Positions 28,844 through 35,962 of a stretch of DNA of 35,962 nucleotides are shown piece after piece. Source of the stretch: Bradyrhizobium zhengyangense. GTDB lineage: Bacteria > Pseudomonadota > Alphaproteobacteria > Rhizobiales > Xanthobacteraceae. The translations under genes were made by a program, and so were the position numbers. The notes beneath the pieces are model-generated. The model did not search any database and was not told where the DNA came from. It saw only the letters and a program-made list of their open reading frames with translations. The stretch spans positions 1-35,962 of the forward strand of contig NZ_JAKLUA010000030.1 in NCBI RefSeq assembly GCF_022012435.1, in the 5' to 3' direction. Positions within the stretch are counted from its first letter, which is position 1, and each line of letters opens with the position of its first letter.

Positions 28844-29233
28844 TTATGCAGTCCTCTCCAGCCGTTGATCAATTTCCTGACGCAATAGTCCAAAATCGAT
28901 CGGCTTGGATAGCAATCCAGCGGCGCCAAGTTCTCTTGCACGCTTCACGGTTGCATCGTCTCCATAAGCGGTAATCATGATGACGGGCACGTTGGGACGT
29001 GCTTCTTTTACCTTTGGAAGCATTTCAAGCCCGCTCATGCCTGGCATGTTGATGTCCGACAGGATCAGAATTAGTGACGGGTCCGGTATCGCCTTCACTT
29101 GCTCAAGAGCCGCAGGAGCAGACAGGGCAAATTCCATGAGAAACCGCCCCGCCCGCAGGTCGCGGCGGAATTGCTGCCGGAACATGCTCTCAACATCGGG
29201 CTCGTCGTCTACGACAACGATGTAGGTGCTCAC
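28844..29233 (-). CDS. Stand-alone response-regulator receiver (CheY-like)
   Basis: A 129-residue single receiver domain without an output domain. The acidic pocket is VVDDEPD (Asp9, Asp10), the phospho-acceptor is Asp60 in ILSDINMPGMSG, the switch Thr is in MITAYGDD (Thr88), and the conserved Lys is in LLSKPIDF (Lys110). Its start overlaps the end of the triple-GAF kinase by 4 bp (ATGA), so the two are produced together and are very likely partners. As a domain on its own, it may act on a further protein by contact or feed a phosphorelay. The residues for phosphorylation are intact. Confidence 0.92.
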   Translation of the reverse strand: MSTYIVVVDDEPDVESMFRQQFRRDLRAGRFLMEFALSAPAALEQVKAIPDPSLILILSDINMPGMSGLEMLPKVKEARPNVPVIMITAYGDDATVKRARELGAAGLLSKPIDFGLLRQEIDQRLERTA

Positions 29234-31815
29234 GACGCTCCTCCAGATCGGCTACTGCTTCCGTGACGCGGCAAGATAACCACGAACTCTGTAAACTGCT
29301 GCGGCTCGCTTGTGACTTCAATTCGGCCACCATGCTGCTTGACGATGATGTCATGGGCTATCGAGAGGCCGAGGCCTGTGCCTTCGCCCGCCGGCTTCGT
29401 CGTGAAGAATGGATTGAAAATCTTTTCCTTCACCTCCGGTGGGATCCCAGTGCCATTGTCGCGAATACGTATTTCGACTTGGTCCTCGTTTGCGCGTGTG
29501 CAGGCAGTGACCAGCGGTTCGAAGTCGCCACTATTATCGTTAGCCCCACGACTGGCCACCGCATGAAGCCCGTTCGAGATCAAGTTGAGCAGAACACGAG
29601 TGATTTCCTGGGGAAACACCTCGACTACTCCTGCGCGCGGATCGAAGTCGCGCTGCAGGGTCACATTGAACTGCGGTTTCTCGGCGCGGGCACCGTGATA
29701 GGCGAGGTTGAGACTCTCTTCAACCAGTGCATTGATATCGGCAGGCCGGTGCTCTCCTGAGCCTGCTCGCGAGTGCAGCAGCATGTTCTTGACGATCGAA
29801 TCGGCGCGCTTACCGTGCTGCACCACTTTTTCGAGATTTGACTTCAGCATGGACGTAAGTTCGTCAACGTCGTTGCGCGTATTATTGTCGAGAGGAGCTG
29901 GAGCCAAGGCCTCACTGAGTTCGGCGATCAATTCCGCCGAGAGCGCAGCAAAATTATTGACGAAGTTGAGAGGGTTCTTGATCTCGTGGGCGATTCCGGC
30001 GGTAAGTTGACCGAGAGATGCGAGCTTTTCTGTCTGCACTAGGCGGTCTTGCGCCGTTCGCAGCTCATCCAATGATCTCGACAGATCAGCCGTGCGCTGA
30101 CGCAATTCGCTCAGAAGTCTTGTATTCTCGATTGCAATGACCGCCTGCGCGGCGAACTGCTCCAGCAAGGCTGTTTGCTTCTCAGTAAAAGGTCGATTTT
30201 CCTGTCGGAAGATCATGACATTTCCGACTACGCGGCCATCCTTCAGCAATGGAACTGCTAAGATACACTGCGCGCCGCCCAGCTCAACCAAGGCGCGGCG
30301 ATTACGCTCACCGTCGAGATAAGCTTTGGATTTGGCGAGGTCGGCGATGACTACCGAACGTTCGCCTTTCAACAGACGCGCTGGAGCGGTGTCAGGACCG
30401 TAGTCAAGTGGCTGTTTCCGGCGGTACTCATCGTAAGCTGGAGGCAAGCCGAATGTGGCCGCGGTATGGAAACGGTGTCCATCATAGGTGTTGAGCACCG
30501 CGAAATTTGCGTCGCAAAGCTGCATCGCCTTGCCAAGTATGGCATCAAAGACCGGCACCAGATCCCCACCTGAGCGGCTGATTATGCTGAGCACCTCCGA
30601 TGTCGCGGTCTGCTGCTCCAGCGCTTGCCTGGTCTCGTTGAAAAGTCGTGCATTTTCGATCGCAACGACGGCCTGGCTCGCGAAGTTCTCAAGCAGCGAG
30701 ATTTGCTCATCGGTAAACGGCCTAACCTCCTGGCGGTAGACGTTGATTACCCCGACGATGTCTTCGCTCTTAATCATCGGCACATACAACACGGTGCGCG
30801 CGCCCCCCAAATCGACACCGGCGACTGCATTGGGATTACCGCTGAGGTAGGCTTCGCTTTCCTGAGCATTATGGACGTGAGCCGGCTTCTTGGTTGCGCG
30901 CATCACGTCTGCCGGAGTTGCCGCGCCTCCCGTATGCAAGTTCTGCCGTCGGTATTCAGCAAAGGCGGCTGGAACACCGGCTTCGGCAACTGCCCGCATT
31001 GCGCCTTGCTCCATCTGATAGATGAAGCCGCAGTCCGCTTCGCACAAACGCATGGCCTTAGTCAGCATCTGCTCAAATACCGGTTTCAGATCGCCCGGTG
31101 ATGACGAGATGACCTCAAGAACTTCGGCTGTAGCGGTTTGCCGCTCTAGCGCCTCCTTCGTTTTGTTGAACAGCCGTGCGTTCTCTATTGCGATCACGGC
31201 TTGGTCGGCGAAGCTTTGTTGCAGCACCAGTTCGTCTGGGGTGAAGGGTTCGAGCCGATCGCGTTGGACGACGAGTGCTCCGATCGCTTTGCCGTCGCGT
31301 CGTAGTGGCGTACCAGCCACGGTTCGGATGCCCACCGTGCGGGCCAATGTCACGGGCCAGTCGGCCATATCCGCATCGATATTATCGATATCGGGAATAT
31401 GTATTTGTCGATTCTCACGGAAGACTACCGCGGGGAGGTTTCGGCCTCCTGGGCGGCGCTGCTCCTCCGGTACCAATGCGGTGATAAGCTCGATACCGGC
31501 GCCGAAACCGACTGAAAGACCCCACTCGTTGCCTGCGGCGATCCGAATAGCAACGCTCGCACCATGGAAGAGGCGCGCGGTAGTTTCGGCGATCTGCTGA
31601 AGTCCGCTTTCGGCATCACCGGAGGCACTGGCAATGGTCCGGAGGATGTCGGCACTGGCATTCTGCCTCTCCTGCAAATTGGCGAGTTCACCGCGCAGAC
31701 GAGCATTTTCGGCGTTTGCCGCATCATGCGCTGTGATGCTGGAAGCAAGCCGTTGCTCGAGATCGGCAACCAGCTTGTGGAGGTCGGCCACGGCGTCCAG
31801 AGGAGGCGCGGTCAT
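29230..31815 (-). CDS. Triple-GAF sensor histidine kinase
   Basis: An 861-residue soluble histidine kinase. An N-terminal coiled coil (about 8-60, LHKLVADLEQRLASS) leads to three tandem GAF domains at about 65-215, 240-392 and 415-568, joined by very similar linkers (AVIAIENARLFN, AVVAIENARLFNETRQALE, AVIAIENTRLLSEL). This shows internal duplication. HisKA has LGQLTAGIAHEIKNPLNFVNNF with phospho-acceptor His610; the ATPase has LLNLISNGLHA (N-box), DNGTGIPPEVKEKIFNPF and TKPAGEGTGLGLSI. No transmembrane region was seen, so it reads a cytoplasmic signal. It is followed at a 4-bp overlap by a single-domain receiver. Multi-GAF kinases of this shape are frequent in Bradyrhizobium; the ligand is unknown. 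Confidence 0.92.
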   Translation of the reverse strand: MTAPPLDAVADLHKLVADLEQRLASSITAHDAANAENARLRGELANLQERQNASADILRTIASASGDAESGLQQIAETTARLFHGASVAIRIAAGNEWGLSVGFGAGIELITALVPEEQRRPGGRNLPAVVFRENRQIHIPDIDNIDADMADWPVTLARTVGIRTVAGTPLRRDGKAIGALVVQRDRLEPFTPDELVLQQSFADQAVIAIENARLFNKTKEALERQTATAEVLEVISSSPGDLKPVFEQMLTKAMRLCEADCGFIYQMEQGAMRAVAEAGVPAAFAEYRRQNLHTGGAATPADVMRATKKPAHVHNAQESEAYLSGNPNAVAGVDLGGARTVLYVPMIKSEDIVGVINVYRQEVRPFTDEQISLLENFASQAVVAIENARLFNETRQALEQQTATSEVLSIISRSGGDLVPVFDAILGKAMQLCDANFAVLNTYDGHRFHTAATFGLPPAYDEYRRKQPLDYGPDTAPARLLKGERSVVIADLAKSKAYLDGERNRRALVELGGAQCILAVPLLKDGRVVGNVMIFRQENRPFTEKQTALLEQFAAQAVIAIENTRLLSELRQRTADLSRSLDELRTAQDRLVQTEKLASLGQLTAGIAHEIKNPLNFVNNFAALSAELIAELSEALAPAPLDNNTRNDVDELTSMLKSNLEKVVQHGKRADSIVKNMLLHSRAGSGEHRPADINALVEESLNLAYHGARAEKPQFNVTLQRDFDPRAGVVEVFPQEITRVLLNLISNGLHAVASRGANDNSGDFEPLVTACTRANEDQVEIRIRDNGTGIPPEVKEKIFNPFFTTKPAGEGTGLGLSIAHDIIVKQHGGRIEVTSEPQQFTEFVVILPRHGSSSRSGGAS

Positions 31816-32116
31816 TCACTCAAATCCATGTGCCGGTCAATCCGGCCGGCTACAATCATCGCCTGTATAGAGCGATTATTCCATCCCAGCGGCGTCAACG
31901 CCAGCGACTTCAGCCTCTTTTGGCTACGAAAACAGGATTTCGATATCAAAGTTAGGTCAAAGCCTGCCCTCGGCAGCCAGCACGCGATCGGTGGGTCATC
32001 TCGCGGAAGCGGACGCCGCCGTACTCCGAGTTGAGGTCAGTCAGACGAAGACCAGACCTCCCGCACATCCCCTCGCTTCCTTGCCAAAGGAAGCAAGCTC
32101 GTCAGCACGACTACAC
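31816..32116. other. Leader of the GAF kinase and gene-free stretch with a hairpin
   Basis: About 300 bp upstream of the kinase with no supportable gene; its promoter should lie here on the minus strand. GCTTCCTT (32075-32082) and AAGGAAGC (32087-32094) form an exact 8-bp hairpin with a 4-nt loop, just past the stop codon of the small minus-strand gene at 32117, so it may end that transcript. There is no T-tract. Confidence 0.4.
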
Positions 32117-32332
32117 TCAGTAAGGCATGCCGCCGTTCTCGTACTCCTCCATGAGCATGCGACCGAGCGGCGAGCCGTGGCGGATTTCCTCGAGCTGGCG
32201 CTCGATCAGCTTGTATTCGGGGCCGTCATAGCGGGCGCGCTTCAGGCGCGTGTCGAGCTGCCGGATGATGTTCTCGAGCTCGATCTCATCGGCGTTCTTC
32301 AGAACTTCAGGACTGTATTCGGGAAGGCCCAC
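32117..32332 (-). CDS. Small hypothetical protein
   Basis: A 71-residue protein if started at GTG 32332, which follows AGGAG by about six bases. It reads GLPEYSPEVLKNADEIELENI, then IRQLDTRLKRARYDGPEYKL and ends with GRMLMEEYENGGMPY. It is acidic and helical, probably a coiled coil. A longer reading from TTG 32419 exists but its N-terminus is not protein-like. No known domain was recognised. It is isolated from the methyltransferase operon by about 400 bp of poorly coding sequence. Confidence 0.5.
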   Translation of the reverse strand: MGLPEYSPEVLKNADEIELENIIRQLDTRLKRARYDGPEYKLIERQLEEIRHGSPLGRMLMEEYENGGMPY

Positions 32333-32437
32333 CACCTGCTCCTGTCGCCATTCGGCCGGCCATCGTGCGAAGCTATGATGCGCTCCTGGTCGCAATAAAT
32401 CCGATCGTATGGAGGTCAAGAGAGATTGGCACGTCGG

Positions 32438-32737
32438 CTACGCATGTAGCCCAAGGTTGAACGCGACCTCAATCTCTTTAGTGGGACGCGACCTATAGGG
32501 GGAGGCGGCCTTGGTCCTTCGACCAAACAATTCAATAATGTCAAAGAGCATTCCTCGCTTGAGCAGCTCGGCTTCAAGGTTCCGGCGTGCCCCTCCAGAA
32601 TCCGACCAGGGGCGGGTGATCCGGGAAGCTATTGTCGGGATTGAAGTCGAGCCAGTACCAGGATCCCGCATGTCAGCAATCGAAGTCAGACCGGAAGGCC
32701 CACTAACTGCCTTCCGCATGGCCGCGGCCGTTTCCAT
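32438..32737 (-). CDS. Doubtful open frame after the O-methyltransferase gene
   Basis: A 99-residue frame whose ATG lies three bases after the methyltransferase stop codon. The spacing would allow coupled translation, but the codon use is not biased like a gene and no domain is visible. Within the same DNA, a different minus frame gives about 30 codons (WYWLDFNPDNSFPDHPP, then GFWRGTPEP, stop at about 32577) with strong third-position GC, which suggests the stretch is the decayed remainder of another gene. Confidence 0.25.
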   Translation of the reverse strand: METAAAMRKAVSGPSGLTSIADMRDPGTGSTSIPTIASRITRPWSDSGGARRNLEAELLKRGMLFDIIELFGRRTKAASPYRSRPTKEIEVAFNLGLHA

Positions 32738-32740
32738 GTC

Positions 32741-33754
32741 TCAACAAAGCCGCGACTCGGTCAGATTAAAGCGGCCGGCGCGGAAAACGGCCGTGGGACG
32801 GAAGCTACTCTCGGTCAGGAGCTGATAATATTCCCTTTCCGTTCGCTCCCGACCACCTGGACCGCGCAGCATGTTTAAATCGCTCATCGCGCACGATCTG
32901 CCCGCGTCATCGGTCCCGGGCAATTCCGACATCGCACGTTCGATTAATAGCAGTCTGCCTTTTTGGGGAAGCGCTTTGCGGCAGTTTCCCAAAATGATGC
33001 GGCTGCGCTCATCGTCCCAGTCGTGAATAATGCTCTTCAAGATGATCGCGTCGACCGCTGCAGGTACCGTGTGAAAGAAATCGCCTGCAACAAAGTCGAC
33101 GCGCTCGGAGATTCCGAGGTGAACGAAGTTCTGGTTGGCGGCTTCGGCGCACCTCGGCAGATCGAAAACCGTTCCTTTGATATTCGGGTATTCTCTCGCC
33201 ACGGCCCCCATGAGTTGCCCAGAGCCGCCTCCGACATCCATCAAGTGGGAGATCGTGCCAAAGTCGTAGGCCTGCAGGAGATCGTGCGTGACCAGCCGTG
33301 TCAGGTCTGTCATCGCTTCATTGAATACCCGCACATGCTCTGGCGTGCGCGCCATCAGATCGAAATTGTCGTCGACGTTCTGGAGCTGAGCAGCCGTCTT
33401 CCCCGACATGATCGTATCCAGAAGACCACCCCACCTCCTGACCAGCATGGAGCCTTCAAAGATGACCCAGTTCTTGAACGATCGTTCAGCACTAGCGTCG
33501 AGCCCGGCCCCCAGTTCGGTTAGCAAGTAGCTGCCTTCACCGACGCGAGAGCAGATGCCGACAGCCGAGAGAGCGACGAGCAAGCGGGCCAGTGCATCCC
33601 GGTCCGCGTGGGTTCGACTCGCAAGTTCGTCGACCGTTCGCGGTCCGTCGCGCAGCAACTCGGCAAGGCCCAGCCTAGCAGCAACATAGATCACAGCCGT
33701 CACACGGTGCGATTGAACAAGGTCCAACAACTGCTCGGGAGGATTGCGGGTCAT
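32741..33754 (-). CDS. SAM-dependent O-methyltransferase (plant-type/CrtF-like)
   Basis: A 337-residue class I methyltransferase of the small-molecule O-methyltransferase group (acetylserotonin, hydroxyneurosporene and antibiotic tailoring enzymes). An N-terminal winged-helix dimerisation domain (about 10-85, with LARLLVALSAVGICSRVGEGSYLLTELG) precedes the SAM site HLMDVGGGSGQLMGAVAREYP (170-190). GTVFDLPRCAE and VAGDFFHTVP follow, and the catalytic His244 is in LKSIIHDWDDERS. The enzyme looks intact, and the substrate is unknown. Its start lies 8 bp after the Bug-protein stop, so it is the second gene of an operon divergent from a LysR regulator. A methyltransferase with a substrate-binding protein suggests uptake and modification of an aromatic or similar compound (inference). 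Confidence 0.88.
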   Translation of the reverse strand: MTRNPPEQLLDLVQSHRVTAVIYVAARLGLAELLRDGPRTVDELASRTHADRDALARLLVALSAVGICSRVGEGSYLLTELGAGLDASAERSFKNWVIFEGSMLVRRWGGLLDTIMSGKTAAQLQNVDDNFDLMARTPEHVRVFNEAMTDLTRLVTHDLLQAYDFGTISHLMDVGGGSGQLMGAVAREYPNIKGTVFDLPRCAEAANQNFVHLGISERVDFVAGDFFHTVPAAVDAIILKSIIHDWDDERSRIILGNCRKALPQKGRLLLIERAMSELPGTDDAGRSCAMSDLNMLRGPGGRERTEREYYQLLTESSFRPTAVFRAGRFNLTESRLC

Positions 33755-33762
33755 GTGCCACC

Positions 33763-34728
33763 CTAATCTTCGATCGGGAAGCCTGATGACCTGACGATCG
33801 GCCCCCAGCGTTCGAAGTCCGCGCGCTGGAGATGTTTGAGTTCGTCCGAAGTCGTTCCTGTCGGCTCGCAGCCCATGGCATGAATCTTAGCGCGCGTTTC
33901 TGGATCGCTCCCGATTGCAATGATCTCCTGTCCCAGGCGCTCAACGAACTGACGCGAGGAATGGGCAGACGTATAGAATGCGAACCACCCCGCCGCGTCG
34001 ATATCGATCCCGCTCTCCTTCAGAGTTGCGGTCCGGGGCAGGAAGGAAGATCGCGCAGCGGCAGCGGTGGCGATGATGCGTATGCCGCCGCTCCGATGTT
34101 GCTCCAGGAGTTCGGAAAGAAACGCCATATACATCGGGACCCGGCCGGCCAGCACATCCGGGAGGGCAGCAGGCGTACCCTTGTAGGGCGTGTGGCGCAG
34201 GTTCAGGCCTGTGATCCGGCCAAACTCGTCGCAGATGAAATGAGGTGCTGTACCTGCTCCAGGCGAGCCGTACACGGCCTGTTCGGGATTGGCCTTCATC
34301 CAATCGATGAGTTCATGCACCGAACGGATGGACAGCTTCCCGCTGACCGCCAGAGCCAGATCGACCGTCATCACCTGCGAGAGTGGCGCAAAGTCGAGCT
34401 CTGCATCATAACCCAGGCTCTTGAAGAGATGCGGCTGAAGTGTGAATTGCGAAGCGGAAGCAAATAGCACTGCCTCCTCTCCCGGTGCGGCATTCTTGAC
34501 CGCCTGAGCGCCGATGCGCCCGCCAGCGCCAGCAAGGTTCTCCACAATGGCCACCTTCCCGAGCCTGGTATGGAGCTGCTCGGCAAACAGCCGGGCGATC
34601 GAATCTCCCGACCCGCCAGGCGCGAATGGAAACACGATCTTCAGCGGCTGGTCGGCGGCAATAACGGGGAGCGGAAGAGCCAGAGCCGAAAACCCGGCCA
34701 GTATGGCACGACGCGAGTAAAGCTGCAT
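33763..34728 (-). CDS. Bug-family periplasmic substrate-binding protein
   Basis: A 321-residue tripartite-tricarboxylate-transporter (TctC/Bug) receptor. The N-terminus MQLYSRRAILAGFSALALPL has a twin-arginine-like motif (SRRAIL) and hydrophobic core, so export through Tat or Sec is expected. Domain signatures are IVFPFAPGGSGDSIARLFAEQL, VENLAGAGGRIG, ASASQFTLQPHLF, YGSPGAGTAPHF and the conserved LRHTPYKGTPAALPDVLAGRVPM. ATG 34728 was preferred to the upstream ATG at 34740 because GGAG lies within the upstream codons at correct spacing. No TctA or TctB membrane partners are in the window, so it is an orphan receptor, as is common for Bug proteins. It is the first gene of the operon with the O-methyltransferase. 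Confidence 0.9.
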   Translation of the reverse strand: MQLYSRRAILAGFSALALPLPVIAADQPLKIVFPFAPGGSGDSIARLFAEQLHTRLGKVAIVENLAGAGGRIGAQAVKNAAPGEEAVLFASASQFTLQPHLFKSLGYDAELDFAPLSQVMTVDLALAVSGKLSIRSVHELIDWMKANPEQAVYGSPGAGTAPHFICDEFGRITGLNLRHTPYKGTPAALPDVLAGRVPMYMAFLSELLEQHRSGGIRIIATAAAARSSFLPRTATLKESGIDIDAAGWFAFYTSAHSSRQFVERLGQEIIAIGSDPETRAKIHAMGCEPTGTTSDELKHLQRADFERWGPIVRSSGFPIED

Positions 34729-34803
34729 GGCGTTCTCCATGTGCTTGGGACAGCAATGCGATGATCCGGCCGGCTTTCCATCTCGCTATTCTGAAGCAAC
34801 AAC

Positions 34804-34842
34804 GCTATAACCCGAAATCGCAATGTCCTATCGGGCTATAAC
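34804..34842. promoter_or_regulatory. LysR-type direct repeats in the divergent promoter
   Basis: GCTATAAC occurs at 34804-34811 and again at 34835-34842, 31 bp apart (about three helical turns), with CCCGA...TCGGG forming an inverted pair between them. The element lies in the gap between the Bug-protein gene and the LysR gene, where a LysR regulator would bind to control both. Confidence 0.5.
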
Positions 34843-34856
34843 GTGGGGTGATGCAG

Positions 34857-35798
34857 ATGGAGTGGCATGATCGCATCGGCCGCCGGCTGCGGTTAAAGGA
34901 TCTCCATACGCTCCAGACGGTCGCTGAGGTCGGCAGCATGGCCAAGGCTTCTCACCGTCTTGGATTGTCACAGCCTGCGATCTCCAAGGCCATCACCGAC
35001 ATGGAGCATGCCGTTGGGGCTGCTCTGCTGGATCGCACTTCGCGCGGAGTCGAACTCACTGAGTGCGGTCGCCTTCTTGTCGATCGCACGCGCGTCGTTT
35101 TCGACGAAATAAAGCAAGGGGTGACCGACATTGTGCAAAGGTCAGATCCGGCGCAGGGGCTCGTTGCGATCGGTACAACCGAGCCGGTCACCGCCATCGT
35201 TACAGAAATTATCGGGCATCTCGTCCGCAGATATCCAGGCATCAGGTATCATATCACGATAGGTGATCGGGATGCGCTGGAGCATGCTCTGCGCCAGAGA
35301 GCGCTTGACATGGCCATAACGCGCTGGGCGCCGTTGCCGGTCGCCGATGATTTATCCGCGGAGGTGCTGTTCAGATCTTCCCTTGCGGTGATGGCGGAGC
35401 GACGGCATCCGCTCCTGCGATCGGGGAAGAAGTTGAAGCTCGCAGAACTTATGCAAGAGCAGTGGACGCTATCGCCGCCCGATACTTTTTTGGGGCGTAC
35501 CGGCGTCGAGCTATTTCGGCGACATAACCTGCCGCTTCCGCCAACGACCGTCACCACGATTTCAATCTACATGCGGTTGAATCTGTTGGCGAGCAGCCGG
35601 TTTATAACCCTTTTGCCCATGCAGATACTCAGAATGCGATCGAGCAGCGCTTGGCTGCGCGCGCTGAACGTCGATCTTGGCGATACTTCCGCCCCGATAG
35701 CCTCAATCACCTTGAAGGGACGACAGGCCGGAGGTGCTGTCAAATTATTCCAAGAGGCCAGCCGGGAGGTCTGTAAGGCGCTGGTTGGAGTGAGCTGA
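34857..35798 (+). CDS. LysR-family transcriptional regulator
   Basis: A 313-residue LysR regulator. The N-terminal HTH has LRLKDLHTLQTVAEVGSM, AKASHRLGLSQPAISKAI (residues about 12-48), followed by LLDRTSRGVELTECGRLLV; the rest is the substrate-binding effector domain with GLVAIGTTEPVT, MAITRW and a C-terminal region. The ATG at 34857 was chosen because GGGG lies eight bases upstream; ATG 34851 and GTG 34848 are also in frame. It is divergent from the Bug/O-methyltransferase operon with repeats between them, and is the likely co-inducer-responsive regulator of that operon. The effector is unknown. Confidence 0.9.
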   Translation: MEWHDRIGRRLRLKDLHTLQTVAEVGSMAKASHRLGLSQPAISKAITDMEHAVGAALLDRTSRGVELTECGRLLVDRTRVVFDEIKQGVTDIVQRSDPAQGLVAIGTTEPVTAIVTEIIGHLVRRYPGIRYHITIGDRDALEHALRQRALDMAITRWAPLPVADDLSAEVLFRSSLAVMAERRHPLLRSGKKLKLAELMQEQWTLSPPDTFLGRTGVELFRRHNLPLPPTTVTTISIYMRLNLLASSRFITLLPMQILRMRSSSAWLRALNVDLGDTSAPIASITLKGRQAGGAVKLFQEASREVCKALVGVS

Positions 35799-35888
35799 TT
35801 GGTCCGAGCGAACTGTCAACAGCGGACCTGACGAGTTTATGAGCACGATTTCATGACGGTCGCCCTGGAAGACGATGTCGGGAAATGT
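35799..35888 (-). pseudogene. Probable TOBE-domain remnant of an ABC transporter ATPase
   Basis: About 30 minus-strand codons read TFPDIVFQGDRHEIVLINSSGP, then LLTVRSDQ. This is the pattern of the C-terminal TOBE domain of spermidine/putrescine-type ABC ATPases (DVVFQGDRY...V...GxxLxVR). No Walker motifs are nearby and the frame runs on into the LysR gene's 3' end without a natural stop, so only a fragment is left. Confidence 0.4.
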
Positions 35889-35893
35889 GCAGG

Positions 35894-35950
35894 TTTTTGG
35901 ACGCCGGCGACAAAGAGGCTCCGCACGCCGAACTGACCGGCGTCCAAAAA
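35894..35950. repeat. Perfect 14-bp inverted repeat at the right edge
   Basis: TTTTTGGACGCCGG (35894-35907) and CCGGCGTCCAAAAA (35937-35950) are exact inverted copies around 29 nt. The A/T-flanked GC stem could be a bidirectional terminator or a mini-element terminus. It adjoins the TOBE-like remnant, so it may mark the insertion or deletion edge. Confidence 0.5.
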
Positions 35951-35962
35951 GCGCCAAGGCAC

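Overview
The window looks like chromosome of a Bradyrhizobium-type alphaproteobacterium. The evidence is the high GC content with strong third-position GC bias, three dispersed repeat types of a kind I associate with this genus (12064-12126, 15496-15584, 16668-16793), and the gene families present. No rRNA, tRNA or CRISPR array was recognised. The genus is an inference from pattern recognition, not a database match.

Positions 1-18000 are mostly compact metabolic chromosome. In order: the 3' end of a GDP-L-fucose synthase gene; a DUF2231 membrane protein overlapping a PQQ-type sorbosone dehydrogenase lipoprotein; an SPFH (band 7) protein and NAD-kinase-like protein operon, divergent from an NrtR-type Nudix regulator with a tandem palindrome in the shared promoter; an acid-catabolism group (MHS transporter, BKACE/DUF849 enzyme, second MFS transporter, CaiB/BaiF CoA-transferase); a deletion scar joining remnants of an AraC regulator and an autotransporter; a RidA-family protein; a TetR regulator divergent from an acyl-CoA dehydrogenase and an APH-type kinase that together resemble the two halves of human ACAD10/ACAD11 and the LvaC/LvaA pair; NIPSNAP and LysE-family genes; and argE.

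Positions of about 18960-25650 form a mobile or formerly mobile island. It carries an AlpA-like HTH protein, a hypothetical gene flanked by repeated GCTTTAGCT motifs, a TOPRIM primase-like gene and a P-loop helicase-like gene that look like one gene split by a one-base deletion, a 20-bp inverted repeat at the helicase stop codon, a phage-like small protein, a serine recombinase broken by one extra C and overlapping a small HTH gene, palindromic sites upstream of the recombinase, an orphan adenine-type DNA methyltransferase, and a second HTH-like protein. No tyrosine integrase or exact att repeats were found.

Positions 25950-35962 are accessory and rich in signalling genes: a triple-PAS HWE histidine kinase; a proline/alanine-rich exported or anchored hypothetical protein; a triple-GAF histidine kinase overlapping a stand-alone receiver by 4 bp; small hypothetical genes; and an O-methyltransferase plus Bug-type periplasmic binding protein operon divergent from a LysR regulator. 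The right edge holds a probable ABC-transporter TOBE-domain remnant and a perfect 14-bp inverted repeat. The best candidates for new biology are the NrtR/SPFH/NAD-kinase-like locus, the ACAD/kinase pair, the Bug/O-methyltransferase operon, and the replication and recombination module of the island.
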